Assembly (NCBI GenBank): GCA_029261195.1
Contig: JAJDBU010000029.1
Span: 1-63,497 of the forward strand
Length of the DNA: 63,497 nt
Direction of reading: 5' to 3'
From: Nitrospirota bacterium
Lineage (GTDB): Bacteria > Nitrospirota > Nitrospiria > SBBL01 > JAADHI01
The position numbers were made by a program, and so were the translations under genes. Of this stretch, positions 1 through 9,623 are shown in pieces (position 1 is the first letter of the stretch; each line of letters starts with the position of its first letter). The notes below the pieces were generated by a model that did not search any database, was not told the origin of the DNA, and worked only from the letters and a program-made list of their open reading frames with translations.

Positions 1-102
1 GAACCTTCGCTCAGAAAGATAAAAGGATATAGGTTTCTTCCACTGCTAAAAAGTAATATGGAGAAATTCGCTCAAGATCAAAATCAATCAAAAGCAGCAT
101 AG
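1..102 (+). CDS. possible C-terminal end of an upstream gene (partial)
   Basis: Frame 1 is open from the first base to a TAG at 100-102 and reads as 33 residues with a basic stretch (RKIKGYRFLPLL) and a polar end. The start lies outside the window. The basic pattern reminded me of the tails of some IS transposases, but 33 residues cannot support a family call. It ends about 20 bases before the 3' end of the convergent FGE-fold gene. Confidence 0.3.
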   Translation, partial: EPSLRKIKGYRFLPLLKSNMEKFAQDQNQSKAA

Positions 103-121
103 GTCATCTATCAATTTTCAA

Positions 122-973
122 CTAACCTTGGGATTGACTCCCTGCCCCCACCGTTTCTACACAGCGAAAACCAATCGCCGTATCCCGGTATTTCGGTATC
201 ATCTTAAGACGTGCGGTCGTTCGACCCGAAAACCGTGAGTCATTCCAGGACCCGCCCCGCATCACCTTTGTCTCTCCAAATTCAGGCCCCTGAGGGTTTT
301 TTGTCGGACCGTCTTTATAATAGTCATCTACATACCAGTCCTGCACCCACTCGCGAGCATTGCCCGCCATGTCATAGAGACCGTAAGGGCTTTTGTCTGC
401 TTCATAATGCCCGACCGGCATCGTCACCACCCCGCCATCCTCAACATTGATAAAGTTCGCAACACTCGGATCAAAGGGCTTCATCCAGGCCCAAGTTCCG
501 CCATCCGGCCCTCTCGCGGCCTTTTCCCACTCTGCCTCAGTCGGAAGCCTCTGCCCTCGCCATTTGCAGTAAGTGTAAGCATCTTCCCAAGCAATATAGA
601 TCGCAGGTTGATTCGGATGGTCAAAATTTTCGACATCGGTCACATAGCGGGAAAGGGGCTTGCGGTGCTCGGTCTCTTTGACAAATTCATTGTAATGCGT
701 TTGCGTCACTTCATATTTATTAATTGCGTAGGCGTCAAGATAGACGGATCGGACCGGCTGCTCATCCATGCCCCCGTCCATGGCACCCATAATAAATTCA
801 CCCGCCGGAATCAAGATCATCGGATTCTCAATCGGGGTCCGCGGCGCCGTAATCGGATGAGAGACCACAACCTCGGTCTTGTCCTGGTGCCTCGTCGCAA
901 CAATGAAAAAGATTCCGACTCCGCTAAAAAAGGCAACCATCCAGAAAACCGCCTTTCTAAAGGTGCTATCCAT
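122..973 (-). CDS. SUMF1/FGE-fold (formylglycine-generating enzyme-like) exported protein
   Basis: 283 residues. An N-terminal membrane or signal segment (about residues 7-27) is followed by the FGE-sulfatase fold: IPAGEFIMG (about 55), DEQPVRSVYLDAYAINKYEV, RLPTEAEWEKAARG (about 143), YGLYDMAGNAREWVQDWY and MRGGSWND ending in IGFRCVE. Real formylglycine-generating enzymes use a pair of cysteines shortly after the RGGSW motif. Here that stretch reads FSGRTTAR and lacks them, so sulfatase activation is unlikely. Family members of this kind often act as extracytoplasmic binding or structural modules. It is divergent from the amgK cluster and appears to be a single-gene unit. The exact role is unknown. 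Confidence 0.85.
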   Translation of the reverse strand: MDSTFRKAVFWMVAFFSGVGIFFIVATRHQDKTEVVVSHPITAPRTPIENPMILIPAGEFIMGAMDGGMDEQPVRSVYLDAYAINKYEVTQTHYNEFVKETEHRKPLSRYVTDVENFDHPNQPAIYIAWEDAYTYCKWRGQRLPTEAEWEKAARGPDGGTWAWMKPFDPSVANFINVEDGGVVTMPVGHYEADKSPYGLYDMAGNAREWVQDWYVDDYYKDGPTKNPQGPEFGETKVMRGGSWNDSRFSGRTTARLKMIPKYRDTAIGFRCVETVGAGSQSQG

Positions 974-1142
974 ATATTGACTCCTGTAGGCAATAGGGGA
1001 CGGAGGCTAGCACAAGGGCCCTTTGGAAGCAAAGATCAGGTATATCCTTGAGGGAATACGAACTATACAAGCGCTCCGCAAAAAGGTAAGATTCGAGGGG
1101 AGAGATGAAAAATCAAAATGAGCAGTCATTTCCGGAAACAAG

Positions 1143-2270
1143 ATGATTGATCCGAAAAGAATCAAAATGATGCTTGGCGAAACCTTCCATCGTCCCATTG
1201 AAGCGCTCGACATTGCTCCGCTCTTCGGAGACGCTTCCAGTCGCATTTATTATCGCCTCAATTGGCAGGAGGAAGGTGCCGGACGCTCTGCGATCTTAAT
1301 GGCGATGGCTCATTCGGGAGGCGCAAAGATCTCTGCGGAGATCGGCGGGGGTGGGCAAGCTGAAATAAAAGAAATCCCCTTTATCAACGTTCAACGGCAT
1401 CTCAGTGGGTGCAAAATTCCCGTTCCGGAAATCTATGCCTATCGTGCCTCCCTCGGATGGATGCTCCTGGAAGATCTGGGCGATGTTTCACTCCATGCGC
1501 ATGTTGCCCAATACGCGAAAAATTCACAAACGCTGCTAGATGTGTATAAAAATGCAATTTCAATTCTCATCGACATGCAATACAAGGCAACACCGGAACC
1601 CGAGCCACGAACAATCGCCCACCTGAGACATTTTGATTCGGCACTTTTTTTGTGGGAATTTGAACACTTTATCGAATACGGCATTGAACATCGAACAACA
1701 TTCGGAAAAGCTAAAAACGGAAAGACTAAAAAGTCCGCCGTCTCCCTTCCGAGCCAAAAGCGGGAAATAATGCTGGGGCATTTTTCAAAAATCGCCACCG
1801 ATCTTGCGGCCTTTCCACAGGTTTTTACGCATCGTGACTATCACAGCCGAAACCTGATGATGCAATCCGACCCCGACGGCACTAAAATCCGCGTCATCGA
1901 TTTTCAGGATGCCTTGTTGGGACCCGCAGAATATGACCTCGCTTCCCTCTTGCGCGACTCCTATGTTGAACTACCCGAAGAAGTCATCGATGAACTGCTG
2001 GCATATTACCTTGAAACCGTCAACCAAACTACAGGTTCTAGCCTACGAAGAGATGCAGTCGCCTTTCGGGAAAGTTTCGACCTCATCAGCATCCAGAGAA
2101 ATCTAAAAGCAGCAGGCCGTTTTATCTTCATCGACAAAGTCAAAAAGAAAGACCATCTGCTACCCTACGTCACGCCCACCCTGAACAAGGTCAAACAGAC
2201 CCTGCTCAAATACCCGCAGCTGCAAGCACTTCATAGGCTCTTGTCGGACTACGTTCCAGAGTTGCGTTAG
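1143..2270 (+). CDS. amgK: anomeric sugar kinase AmgK-like (aminoglycoside phosphotransferase fold)
   Basis: 375 residues, APH-fold kinase. The catalytic loop THRDYHSRN lies at about residues 227-235 and the metal-binding DFQDA at about 252. The N-terminal GDASSRIYYRL segment matches AmgK proteins, which phosphorylate MurNAc/GlcNAc at the anomeric hydroxyl. The next gene is a MurU-like nucleotidyltransferase only 26 bases downstream. That pairing defines the AmgK-MurU peptidoglycan recycling shortcut described in Pseudomonas, which makes UDP-MurNAc while bypassing MurA/MurB and the fosfomycin target. Cytoplasmic. First gene of a plus-strand cluster amgK-murU-DUF3386-amidase. The assignment rests on both motif and partner. 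Confidence 0.85.
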   Translation: MIDPKRIKMMLGETFHRPIEALDIAPLFGDASSRIYYRLNWQEEGAGRSAILMAMAHSGGAKISAEIGGGGQAEIKEIPFINVQRHLSGCKIPVPEIYAYRASLGWMLLEDLGDVSLHAHVAQYAKNSQTLLDVYKNAISILIDMQYKATPEPEPRTIAHLRHFDSALFLWEFEHFIEYGIEHRTTFGKAKNGKTKKSAVSLPSQKREIMLGHFSKIATDLAAFPQVFTHRDYHSRNLMMQSDPDGTKIRVIDFQDALLGPAEYDLASLLRDSYVELPEEVIDELLAYYLETVNQTTGSSLRRDAVAFRESFDLISIQRNLKAAGRFIFIDKVKKKDHLLPYVTPTLNKVKQTLLKYPQLQALHRLLSDYVPELR

Positions 2271-2296
2271 ATCATGATATTGAATAATCACGAACG

Positions 2297-3025
2297 ATGA
2301 AAGCCATCATTCTTGCAGCCGGTTTCGGCACCCGCCTTCGCCCCTTAACGGACAACACACCCAAACCGCTCATTCAGGTGGGCGGACGACCACTTATCCA
2401 TTACAGCCTATTGTTGCTTCGGAAGTACGGCGTCACCGACGTGGTGATCAATGTCCATTATCATGCGGACAAGATTGTTGAAGCGATCGGAAATGGTAGG
2501 CAGCTCGGCATGAAAATCGCCTACTCCAAAGAGCCGGAAATCCTGGGAACGGGTGGAGGAATCAAGAAAATCTTCGACGAAAGTTCTCACGAATGCTCAA
2601 TTGTAATCAACAGTGACATCGTGATAGAAATCGATCTCGCAAAATTGATCAAATTCCATTGCGGCAATAAAGGAGCGGCAACACTCGTCTTGAGAAAAGC
2701 GGAAGAAGACGACAGCTTCGGTCGTTTAGAAGTAGACCGAGAAGGTCACATTCGGAACATACTCGGCAAGCTGTGCTGGAAAGCCGAAGTGGATCAAGGA
2801 CTCATGTTCACCGGCCTTCATCTTGTCAATCGAGCAGTGCTCGACTTTATTCCGGAGAAGCAGTGCTACTCCATCATAGACGCCTACATTGAGATGCTTC
2901 GGCAGAACAAGAGACTCAGCGCCTACATCACGAAAGACTACTGGAACGATCTCGGGCACATCGACCGGTATCACTCAGTTGACCGAGCCTTGAAAGAAGG
3001 TCAACTGATGCTTAACACCATCTAA
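2297..3025 (+). CDS. murU: MurNAc-1-phosphate uridylyltransferase (MurU-like nucleotidyltransferase)
   Basis: 242 residues, the compact length typical of MurU (no left-handed beta-helix acyltransferase domain). The N-terminus carries the nucleotidyltransferase signature AAGFGTRLRPLT followed by PKPL (residues 7-25), then LGTGGGIKK near 80 and a metal-binding NSD near 110. It would transfer UMP from UTP to the sugar-1-phosphate made by the adjacent AmgK-like kinase. Related mannose-1-phosphate guanylyltransferases share these motifs; the amgK neighbour is the reason for preferring MurU. Confidence 0.82.
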   Translation: MKAIILAAGFGTRLRPLTDNTPKPLIQVGGRPLIHYSLLLLRKYGVTDVVINVHYHADKIVEAIGNGRQLGMKIAYSKEPEILGTGGGIKKIFDESSHECSIVINSDIVIEIDLAKLIKFHCGNKGAATLVLRKAEEDDSFGRLEVDREGHIRNILGKLCWKAEVDQGLMFTGLHLVNRAVLDFIPEKQCYSIIDAYIEMLRQNKRLSAYITKDYWNDLGHIDRYHSVDRALKEGQLMLNTI

Positions 3026-3043
3026 CAAAAGGGGGAAAAAGAA

Positions 3044-3730
3044 ATGGCGCTATACGATAGAGGAGAAGAAAAGACAGATGTGCAGGATGATCCGGAAGCA
3101 AAGGCGCTTTTACGCGAAGCCTTTGAAGGCACATCACGATGGGCGGAAGATTTTCCCGGTTTTACGGCAGATCTCGTCTTAAACGACAACGGGACGATCT
3201 ACAAGGGCAGCGTCAGCATCAAGTCACGAAGCGAGCTGACTGTTTTGATGGCTTTGCCTGAAGACAAGAAAGACCTCAAAGAATGGTTGGATGACACTGT
3301 CGGCATGATGGCCAGCCACCGCGCCTGGCGGACCTTTGAGGATGCAGACGGAAAAAGCCCCGTGACTTTTGGTGGCACTGACGCGCATCCTTTTGGACGG
3401 GAAGTGCTGATCCACGGCGATGGCATGTCCTCCCGCTACAGAATCAAGGACGGGCGCATCCAACAGATCTACCGTAATCCCGGCAGAATGTCATTCACGA
3501 TTAACATCGAAGAGGCGATGAAAACCGAAGATAACAAATCGCTGACGACCCGCTACGTCGTCTTTTATTTTCTCGCCGACGGAAAGGTGATGAAGGTCGA
3601 TAGCTTTACCGATGAACATGCAGTGCTGGATGGAAATTATCTTCCGGGAACACGGCGCGTGATTTCAACGAATAAGGGCAAAGCCATCGTGAGAATTCTG
3701 GCATTTTCAAATCACCGACTGCTTTCATAG
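3044..3730 (+). CDS. DUF3386-like protein of unknown function
   Basis: 228 residues, no signal peptide or membrane segment. It begins about 30 residues in with an ALLREAFEGTSRWAEDFPGF segment that resembles DUF3386 proteins, known mainly from cyanobacteria. The rest is predicted beta-rich: a substrate-sized sheet with recurring YVVFYFLADGK-type strands. A clear ribosome-binding site (GGGGGAAAAAG) precedes the ATG. It lies 18 bases after murU and 15 before the amidase gene, so it is very probably co-transcribed with the recycling genes. No biochemical role is known to me. Confidence 0.6.
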   Translation: MALYDRGEEKTDVQDDPEAKALLREAFEGTSRWAEDFPGFTADLVLNDNGTIYKGSVSIKSRSELTVLMALPEDKKDLKEWLDDTVGMMASHRAWRTFEDADGKSPVTFGGTDAHPFGREVLIHGDGMSSRYRIKDGRIQQIYRNPGRMSFTINIEEAMKTEDNKSLTTRYVVFYFLADGKVMKVDSFTDEHAVLDGNYLPGTRRVISTNKGKAIVRILAFSNHRLLS

Positions 3731-3745
3731 GGATCAAAAAGATCA

Positions 3746-4573
3746 ATGAAAGTCGGAATCGTCCAGACGAACCCGGAGTTCGGCCAGGTCACCCAAAATA
3801 TTGAGAAGGCTGTAACAGGCATTTCACAGCATGAGGCCGATCTCTGGGTTCTGCCGGAACTTTTCAACACCGGCTATCAATTCAAATCGAAAGAAGAAAC
3901 TGCCGCACTGGCCGAAGAGATTCCCGGAGGTCCGACGACCCAAAGGCTCATTGAGTTTGCAAAAGAAAAAAAGACCGCAATCGTCGCGGGTCTTGCCGAA
4001 CGCGCAGGCGACAAAGTCTATAACGCATCAATCCTGGTGAATCGAACGGGAGAGGTCTTCGTCTACCGGAAGATTCATCTGTTTTATGAAGAAAAGTTGT
4101 ACTTCACGCCGGGCGATCTTCCGTTTTCGGTCCACTCTGTTGAATATCGTGCTTCAAACAATCAAGTGCTCAAAGCAAAAATCGGGATGATGATCTGCTT
4201 CGATTGGATCTTCCCGGAATCGGCACGAAGCCTTGCCCTCTTGGGTGCCGATATCATCTGCCATCCCGCAAACCTTGTTCTGCCGCATTGTCCCGATGCC
4301 ATGCCCGTCCGCTGCCTTGAAAACCGTGTTTTTGCCATCACAGCCAACCGCATCGGCTCAGAAACTCGAACAAAAGAAACGCTCCGTTTCATTGGAAAAA
4401 GTCAGATCGTCGATCCAAGAGGGAAGATCCTCTTTCGCGCCTCCGACACGCAAGAGGCCGTTCAAGTCCTCAAAGTTAACCCGAAAGAAGCACGCGATAA
4501 ACAATTGAACCCCTACAACCCTCTCCTTGATGATCGTCGAGAAAGCTTCTACCTCGGATTGCCTTCAGTCTAG
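3746..4573 (+). CDS. carbon-nitrogen hydrolase (nitrilase superfamily amidase)
   Basis: 275 residues covering one nitrilase domain. The Glu-Lys-Cys triad is visible: Glu in VLPELFNTGY (about 40), Lys in YRKIHLFYEEK (about 107) and Cys in GMMICFDWIFPES (about 150). The sequence is closest in style to omega-amidase and aliphatic amidase-like members that hydrolyse small linear amides. As the last gene of the amgK-murU cluster it may recycle an amide released during cell-wall turnover, but the substrate cannot be read from the sequence. Confidence 0.8.
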   Translation: MKVGIVQTNPEFGQVTQNIEKAVTGISQHEADLWVLPELFNTGYQFKSKEETAALAEEIPGGPTTQRLIEFAKEKKTAIVAGLAERAGDKVYNASILVNRTGEVFVYRKIHLFYEEKLYFTPGDLPFSVHSVEYRASNNQVLKAKIGMMICFDWIFPESARSLALLGADIICHPANLVLPHCPDAMPVRCLENRVFAITANRIGSETRTKETLRFIGKSQIVDPRGKILFRASDTQEAVQVLKVNPKEARDKQLNPYNPLLDDRRESFYLGLPSV

Positions 4574-4598
4574 GAGACTATCCCTTACTCTCTCTGTT

Positions 4599-6377
4599 TT
4601 AAAACGGCCAGATTTGAGGGATCATCCAGGTAGCCAATAGCCAGAAAATAATATTCAGTGGTGTGCCGATGCGCAGAAAATCCGAAAACTTGTATTGCCC
4701 CGGCCCGTAGATCAAGGTGTTGGTCTGGTAGCCGACCGGGGTCATGAAACTGAGGGAGGCCCCGAACATCACTGCGACCAGAAAGGGGCGAGGGCTCAAA
4801 CCCTGAGCCTGGGCAGTGGCAATGGCGATGGGCGCAAGCAGGGCCGCAGTCGCGCTGTTGGACATCACATTGGATAACATTGTCGTCACAAAAAAGAGAG
4901 CCGAGAGCAGGGCGATGGGACCCCATCGCCCGATACCGGAAACCAGAGCATCCGAGATGAGGATGACGGCACCGCTTTTATCCAGAGCCGTTCCGAGCGT
5001 AAGCAGACCCGCCAAAAGGAAGATGACGCGCCAATCGATTGCTTCGTAGGCTTCATCAAGACTTAAGCAGCCGATCAAAATGAGCAGGACGGCCCCGGCG
5101 ATTGCACTCACGACAATCGGGAAAATACCGAGCGCACTGCAAGCCACAACGCCTGAGACGATGGCCAAGGCAGGAACAATCTTTGCTTTCCTGAAAGTAG
5201 GCACATCGACCTCTGAAATGAAAACAAATTCCGAATGCTGTTTGAGGTGGACCAACTGATCCCGCCGAACCTCTATCAGGAGGGCGTCGCCGGTGCGTAA
5301 GGGAATGGTCTCAAGTTTTTCGTGCCGAATACCGCCACTTCTACGGAGGGCAAGTACGATCGAACCGAAGCGATCACGGAACTTGATGCCTTCCAGTGAT
5401 TTTCCTTCCAGAAGCGAATTATGGGGGATGACCACCTCAACGAGGACGGCCTGTCCCGATTCAAGGTCTCGATCCCGCCACTGAAGCCCCGACTTGATGG
5501 CAATACCCTCACGCTCCTGAATAGCTCGAATTTCCTGCACATTTGCCCTGACTCGCAGTACATCATAGGCCTTTAGGATAATTCCAGGCTCTGGCAAGAG
5601 CAAGCGTTTTCCACCTCGAAAAACCTCCAGGATGTCAATATCCAGATCGTGAACCAGGGGGGCTTCACTGAGTCGTCTGTTAACCGATTTCGCTTTGGGT
5701 AGCAGAATCAATTCGGTTAGATAATCGGCCATCTCAAAGTTTTCGGTCAAATCCTCGCTTGAACGCGTGCTTGGAATCATCCGGACACCCGCAAACATCA
5801 TGTAGAGCAGTCCGACCAGAAAAAAAACCAGCCCCGCCGCCGTAAATTCAAACATGCCAAAGGCGGGAAGTCCGTGCTGTTCGGCGATTGAGCTGACCAG
5901 AATGTTGGTTGATGTACCGATCAAGGTGCAGACGCCACCGAACATTGATGCAAATGAAAGCGGCATCAAAAGTTTTGAAGGACTCACCTTGGATGCCTTC
6001 GCCACGCCAAGAACGATGGGCATAAAGATGGCGACTGTCGCCGTGTTGTTGACAAACGCAGAAATCGCACCGACGATAACCATCAAAGCGAACAGGACGG
6101 CAAAAAAACTGCGTCGACCGATCTGCGTGAGTTTGACTTCAAAAACATTGAGCGCTCCCGTCTTAAAAAGACCGGAGCTGATGACAAACATCGCGGCGAT
6201 TGTAACGGTGGCGCTATTGCTGAATCCGGCAATGCCATCTTCCGGAGAAATGATTCTGCTGAGCAAAAGCGTCGCCATGACCATCAGGGCAACAAGATCA
6301 ACAGGAAATTTCTCTGTAACAAAAAGGACGATGGTGACAAAAAGCAGGGCGAAAACGAATAGGATTTCGACTGTCAT
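4599..6377 (-). CDS. SLC13-family permease with two TrkA-C domains
   Basis: 592 residues from the chosen ATG (MTVEILFVFALLFV), which starts directly with a membrane segment; a longer ORF reaches 6449 but would add a polar tail. N- and C-terminal membrane blocks with ArsB/CitT-like motifs (NNTATVAIFMPI, GTSTNILVSSIA, SNVMSNSATAALLAPIA, TPVGYQTNTLIYGPG) flank a soluble centre with two TrkA-C (RCK-C) repeats at about 190-360. This is the architecture of the SLC13/DASS transporters of dicarboxylates or sulfate; the TrkA-C domains probably sense a cytosolic ligand. It converges with the amidase gene. Confidence 0.85.
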   Translation of the reverse strand: MTVEILFVFALLFVTIVLFVTEKFPVDLVALMVMATLLLSRIISPEDGIAGFSNSATVTIAAMFVISSGLFKTGALNVFEVKLTQIGRRSFFAVLFALMVIVGAISAFVNNTATVAIFMPIVLGVAKASKVSPSKLLMPLSFASMFGGVCTLIGTSTNILVSSIAEQHGLPAFGMFEFTAAGLVFFLVGLLYMMFAGVRMIPSTRSSEDLTENFEMADYLTELILLPKAKSVNRRLSEAPLVHDLDIDILEVFRGGKRLLLPEPGIILKAYDVLRVRANVQEIRAIQEREGIAIKSGLQWRDRDLESGQAVLVEVVIPHNSLLEGKSLEGIKFRDRFGSIVLALRRSGGIRHEKLETIPLRTGDALLIEVRRDQLVHLKQHSEFVFISEVDVPTFRKAKIVPALAIVSGVVACSALGIFPIVVSAIAGAVLLILIGCLSLDEAYEAIDWRVIFLLAGLLTLGTALDKSGAVILISDALVSGIGRWGPIALLSALFFVTTMLSNVMSNSATAALLAPIAIATAQAQGLSPRPFLVAVMFGASLSFMTPVGYQTNTLIYGPGQYKFSDFLRIGTPLNIIFWLLATWMIPQIWPF

Positions 6378-6518
6378 CTGAGAGGTGATTTCTCCGTCGC
6401 TTAGATTAAGGCCCTGCAGGGTTTTCGGAACGGAACCCTCGCAACGCAAGGGTCACGGTTACTTTAACCGAAAGCGCTTAAATCTTACAAGCGGGAGTAT
6501 CCTTTGGGAGAATACCTG

Positions 6519-8129
6519 TCAGGCGACCACGCCCTGACTTAGGAGATAGCTTTCGTAGTTGTTGTTGTAGTCAATCATCCTCTCCGGTGTGATTTCAATA
6601 ATGCGTGTCGCAAGAGAAGAGACAAATTCACGGTCGTGGCTCACGAAGATCAAGGTGCCTTCGTATTTCTCAAGTGCGCTGTTGAGGGATTCAATGGATT
6701 CCATATCGAGGTGGTTGGTTGGCTCATCCATCACCAATACATTCGGCCTCTGCATCACCAGTTTTCCAAAGAGCATCCGTCCCTGCTCGCCTCCAGAGAG
6801 GACCTTGACTGATTTTTTCATTTCCCCTTTGGAGAACAATAGTTGGCCCAGGGTTGCGCGAACCCCCTGCTCATCGTCTCCTTCTTTCATCCATTGGCTC
6901 ATCCACTTGAAAACGGTCAAATCACTCTCAAAATCGGCGCCGTGGTCTTGCGCAAAGTAGCCGACTTCTGCATTTTCAGACCACTTTACAGCCCCTTCGG
7001 AGGGATCAAGGCCTTCTGTTTTAATCTCCGGAAAAAGGCTGCGGAGCAGGGTTGTTTTTCCAACGCCGTTCTGGCCGATGATGGCAATCCGTTCCCCGGC
7101 CCCGACGCTCAGGTTTAGCCCCTCAAAAAGGGCGCGTCCTTCATACCCTCTTTTTAAATCGATGGTTTCCAGAACTGAACGGTAGAGTTTTTTCCCCTGT
7201 TCAAAACGGATGTAGGGGTAAACCCGGCTGGAAGGCTTGACCTCTTCGAGTTTGATCTTGTCAATTTGATTGGCACGGGAAGTCGCCTGCCTTGCTTTTG
7301 AAGCATTGGCCGAAAAGCGTCTCACGAAGGTTTGAAGCTCTGCGATCTGGGCCTTTTTCTTGGCATTGTCGGAAAGCAGGCGTTGTCTGACCTGGCTTGA
7401 TGCCGCCATGTAGTCGTCATAATTGCCCGGAAAAATCCGGATTTCACCGTAGTCAAGATCGGCCATGTGCGTGCAGACACTGTTTAAAAAATGGCGGTCA
7501 TGGGAGATGATAATCATAGTGGATTCGCGGCGGTTCAAGGCTTCTTCCAGCCAACGGATGCTATTGATATCGAGATGGTTTGTCGGTTCATCCAGCAGCA
7601 GCACATCCGGATCGGCAAAGAGCGCCTGTGCGAGCAGTACTCGCAACTTCCAACCCGGCGCGACGGCGCTCATCGGGCCTTCATGCTGCTCAAGGGGGAT
7701 GCCGGCACCCAGCAACAAGTCCCCCGCACGTGATTCGGCAGTATAACCGTCGAGTTCGGCATAGGCGACTTCCAGGTCGGCCACCTTAAGGCCATCTGCT
7801 TCGCTCATTTCAGGGAGGGCATAGATGCGGTTTCGCTCCTCCTGGATTTTCCAGAGTTCCTCATGACCCATGATAACGGTATCAAGTACCGTATAATGTT
7901 CAAAGGCAAACTGGTCTTGGCGAAGCGAAGCCAGTCGTTTGTTTGTCCCGATTGAGACTGACCCGCCTGTTGCGTCAAGATTCCCCGCCAAGATTTTAAC
8001 AAAGGTGGATTTGCCAGAGCCGTTGGCGCCGATTAGCCCGTAATGGTTTCCATCTCCAAATTTGACTGAAACATTTTCAAAAAGGGGCTTCACCCCGAAC
8101 TGCATCGTAAGACTTCCGGTAGAGATCAA
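6519..8129 (-). CDS. ybiT: ABC-F family ATPase, YbiT-like
   Basis: 536 residues, two ABC ATPase domains joined by a charged linker and no membrane segments, as in ribosome-associated ABC-F proteins. Visible motifs: Walker [10 protein letters not shown] and [18 protein letters not shown] signature, Walker [12 protein letters not shown] and [11 protein letters not shown]. The wording over the whole length, including [17 protein letters not shown] and [10 protein letters not shown], matches E. coli YbiT. I place the start at a TTG (8129-8127) preceded by GGAGG at six bases, giving [12 protein letters not shown], which aligns with YbiT MLVSSNVTMQFG. The longer ATG-type ORF to 8267 runs into the tRNA gene and is not credible. 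Confidence 0.93.
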   Translation of the reverse strand: MISTGSLTMQFGVKPLFENVSVKFGDGNHYGLIGANGSGKSTFVKILAGNLDATGGSVSIGTNKRLASLRQDQFAFEHYTVLDTVIMGHEELWKIQEERNRIYALPEMSEADGLKVADLEVAYAELDGYTAESRAGDLLLGAGIPLEQHEGPMSAVAPGWKLRVLLAQALFADPDVLLLDEPTNHLDINSIRWLEEALNRRESTMIIISHDRHFLNSVCTHMADLDYGEIRIFPGNYDDYMAASSQVRQRLLSDNAKKKAQIAELQTFVRRFSANASKARQATSRANQIDKIKLEEVKPSSRVYPYIRFEQGKKLYRSVLETIDLKRGYEGRALFEGLNLSVGAGERIAIIGQNGVGKTTLLRSLFPEIKTEGLDPSEGAVKWSENAEVGYFAQDHGADFESDLTVFKWMSQWMKEGDDEQGVRATLGQLLFSKGEMKKSVKVLSGGEQGRMLFGKLVMQRPNVLVMDEPTNHLDMESIESLNSALEKYEGTLIFVSHDREFVSSLATRIIEITPERMIDYNNNYESYLLSQGVVA

Positions 8130-8196
8130 TTGCGCCTCCAAAACGTAAAAAAATCGCGCAAGAACAATGCATGTCATTTGAGCGAAAAAAATGAGT

Positions 8197-8273
8197 TGGT
8201 CGGGGTGAGAGGATTTGAACCTCCGACTTCCTGCTCCCAAAGCAGGCGCGCTGCCAGGCTGCGCCACACCCCG
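8197..8273 (-). tRNA. tRNA-Pro (anticodon TGG), CCA encoded
   Basis: The reverse complement starts CGGGGTGTGGCGCAGC and folds into a full cloverleaf: seven-base acceptor stem CGGGGTG/CACCCCG, D-arm with GCAGCCTGGCAGC, anticodon loop CTTTGGGAG with TGG, and T-arm GGAGGTTCAAATCC. The discriminator A is followed by an encoded CCA (8199-8197). It sits between ybiT and the gsp promoter. No sign of an integrated element ends at it within this window. Confidence 0.97.
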
Positions 8274-8541
8274 TCATTCAGATAAGCGAGTACTATAAGC
8301 GGATTGCCCTGGTTAGTTCAATATATATTTAGGTCTTTCTTCAGTCATTTGCAGCAGGTATTTGACAAAGCAATAGCAATATCCGCTCAAAGTAAACTCC
8401 GACCACGCCATGAATTGTTCTTCAGAGCTAAAACGTCTCGATTCTGAGTTGAAAATCCTGAAAATAGCTTTTCGGTGAACAGGTACCGAATACCCTCCTT
8501 TTCTCCAAGGTCAATCGCCTATCCTGGGCTCATCGAAACTA

Positions 8542-8569
8542 TTGACTTTACGAGTAAACTAACTATACT
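8542..8569 (+). promoter_or_regulatory. sigma70-type promoter of the gsp operon
   Basis: TTGACT (8542-8547), 16-base spacer, TATACT (8564-8569). It is the best promoter-like pair in the 447-base gap between tRNA-Pro and gspC, and points at gspC about 150 bases downstream. The rest of the gap (8274-8541 and 8570-8720) is AT-rich with no supported gene. Confidence 0.65.
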
Positions 8570-8720
8570 TTGGTTAGTTATTCATGCAGAGGATTGCCCT
8601 TCCGTGATGCACTTAAGCGGGATCGCTGGCTGATTGGCCTCCCTGGTAGAGTCGTTTATCTATTATCTGATCCATGCCGAAATTTGGAAGTCTCTCACTT
8701 GAAAATGGAAAAACACAACT

Positions 8721-9623
8721 ATGCCTAGGTCGTATTATTGGCTGCTCCACCTCGTGATGATCGCTGGCGGTGCCTACTTGACTGCCGACATGACGAATAT
8801 CAGTCTTGCATCCTACATGGAAGACGCACTCGAAACGCCTCAGCGCACAAGCGTTTCCCCCATCGGAGATCTCCACCGAAGGAAAGTCCAACTCTCTCGC
8901 AATTATCGTTCTATTTTGCAGAAAAACATCTTTAATTCCCGTGCCAATGAGACTTTGCCCGTCCAAAACGCTTCGCAGGAAACCGCAGAAGCCAAAGTCG
9001 CCCCTACCGATTTACCGCCTCTGAATATGAGTCTAGTCGGAACGATTGTTTTAAAAGGAACTCCGCCCTATGCGGTCATCAAGGAAAACAATAAAAATGA
9101 ACAGACGATCTATCGTAAGGATGACATGGTCGCAAACACCGCTAAGCTCATTGAGATTGATCGGAAAACCGTTGTTTTGCTTCGTGGCGGCAGAAGAGAA
9201 GTCCTCGAATTGACTCCGGAGAAAAAAGGGGAAAGAAAAGCCACGCCGGTTGTCCGGAGCGTGACACCCCCGAAATCGGGAGATACGATTCGAAAGCTTT
9301 CAGAGAATGAGTGGGTACTTGATCGTCGTGAAATCGATGAGGCGATGAAGAACCTTCCACAGCTTTTGACCAAGGCAAGAATTATCCCCAACTTTAAGGA
9401 CGGCAAACCGGATGGATTTCGAATTTTTGCAATCGCCAGAAACAGCCTGTTTTCAAAAATCGGACTTCAGAACGGGGATATCTTAAGCCGGGTTAACAGC
9501 GTCGACGTGAAGAATCCTCAGAATTTCATGAAGGTGCTCGAACAACTCAAGGACGAAAACAGCATCAGCATCGACTTGGTTCGCAGCAATCAACAGAAGA
9601 CATTTAACTATGATATTAGATAG
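8721..9623 (+). CDS. gspC: type II secretion system protein C
   Basis: 300 residues. A short cytoplasmic N-terminus and one membrane helix (about 4-22) are followed by a proline-rich linker, the homology region (LNMSLVGTIVLKGTPPYAVI, about 98-117, with IYRKDD nearby) and a C-terminal PDZ domain (about 215-300, FRIFAIARNSLFSKIG, LQNGDILSRVNSVDV). GspC links the inner-membrane platform to the secretin through the homology region. First gene of the gsp operon; its end overlaps gspD by 14 bases. Confidence 0.9.
   Translation: MPRSYYWLLHLVMIAGGAYLTADMTNISLASYMEDALETPQRTSVSPIGDLHRRKVQLSRNYRSILQKNIFNSRANETLPVQNASQETAEAKVAPTDLPPLNMSLVGTIVLKGTPPYAVIKENNKNEQTIYRKDDMVANTAKLIEIDRKTVVLLRGGRREVLELTPEKKGERKATPVVRSVTPPKSGDTIRKLSENEWVLDRREIDEAMKNLPQLLTKARIIPNFKDGKPDGFRIFAIARNSLFSKIGLQNGDILSRVNSVDVKNPQNFMKVLEQLKDENSISIDLVRSNQQKTFNYDIR

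Noticed and set aside
407-1051. Plus-strand 214-residue frame opposite the FGE-fold gene
   Set aside because: Antisense shadow without domain signals; the minus-strand gene has clear motifs.
8129-8267. Upstream extension of the ABC-F reading frame
   Set aside because: The extra codons are the tRNA-Pro gene read as protein; the TTG at 8129 has a good ribosome-binding site and matches the YbiT N-terminus.
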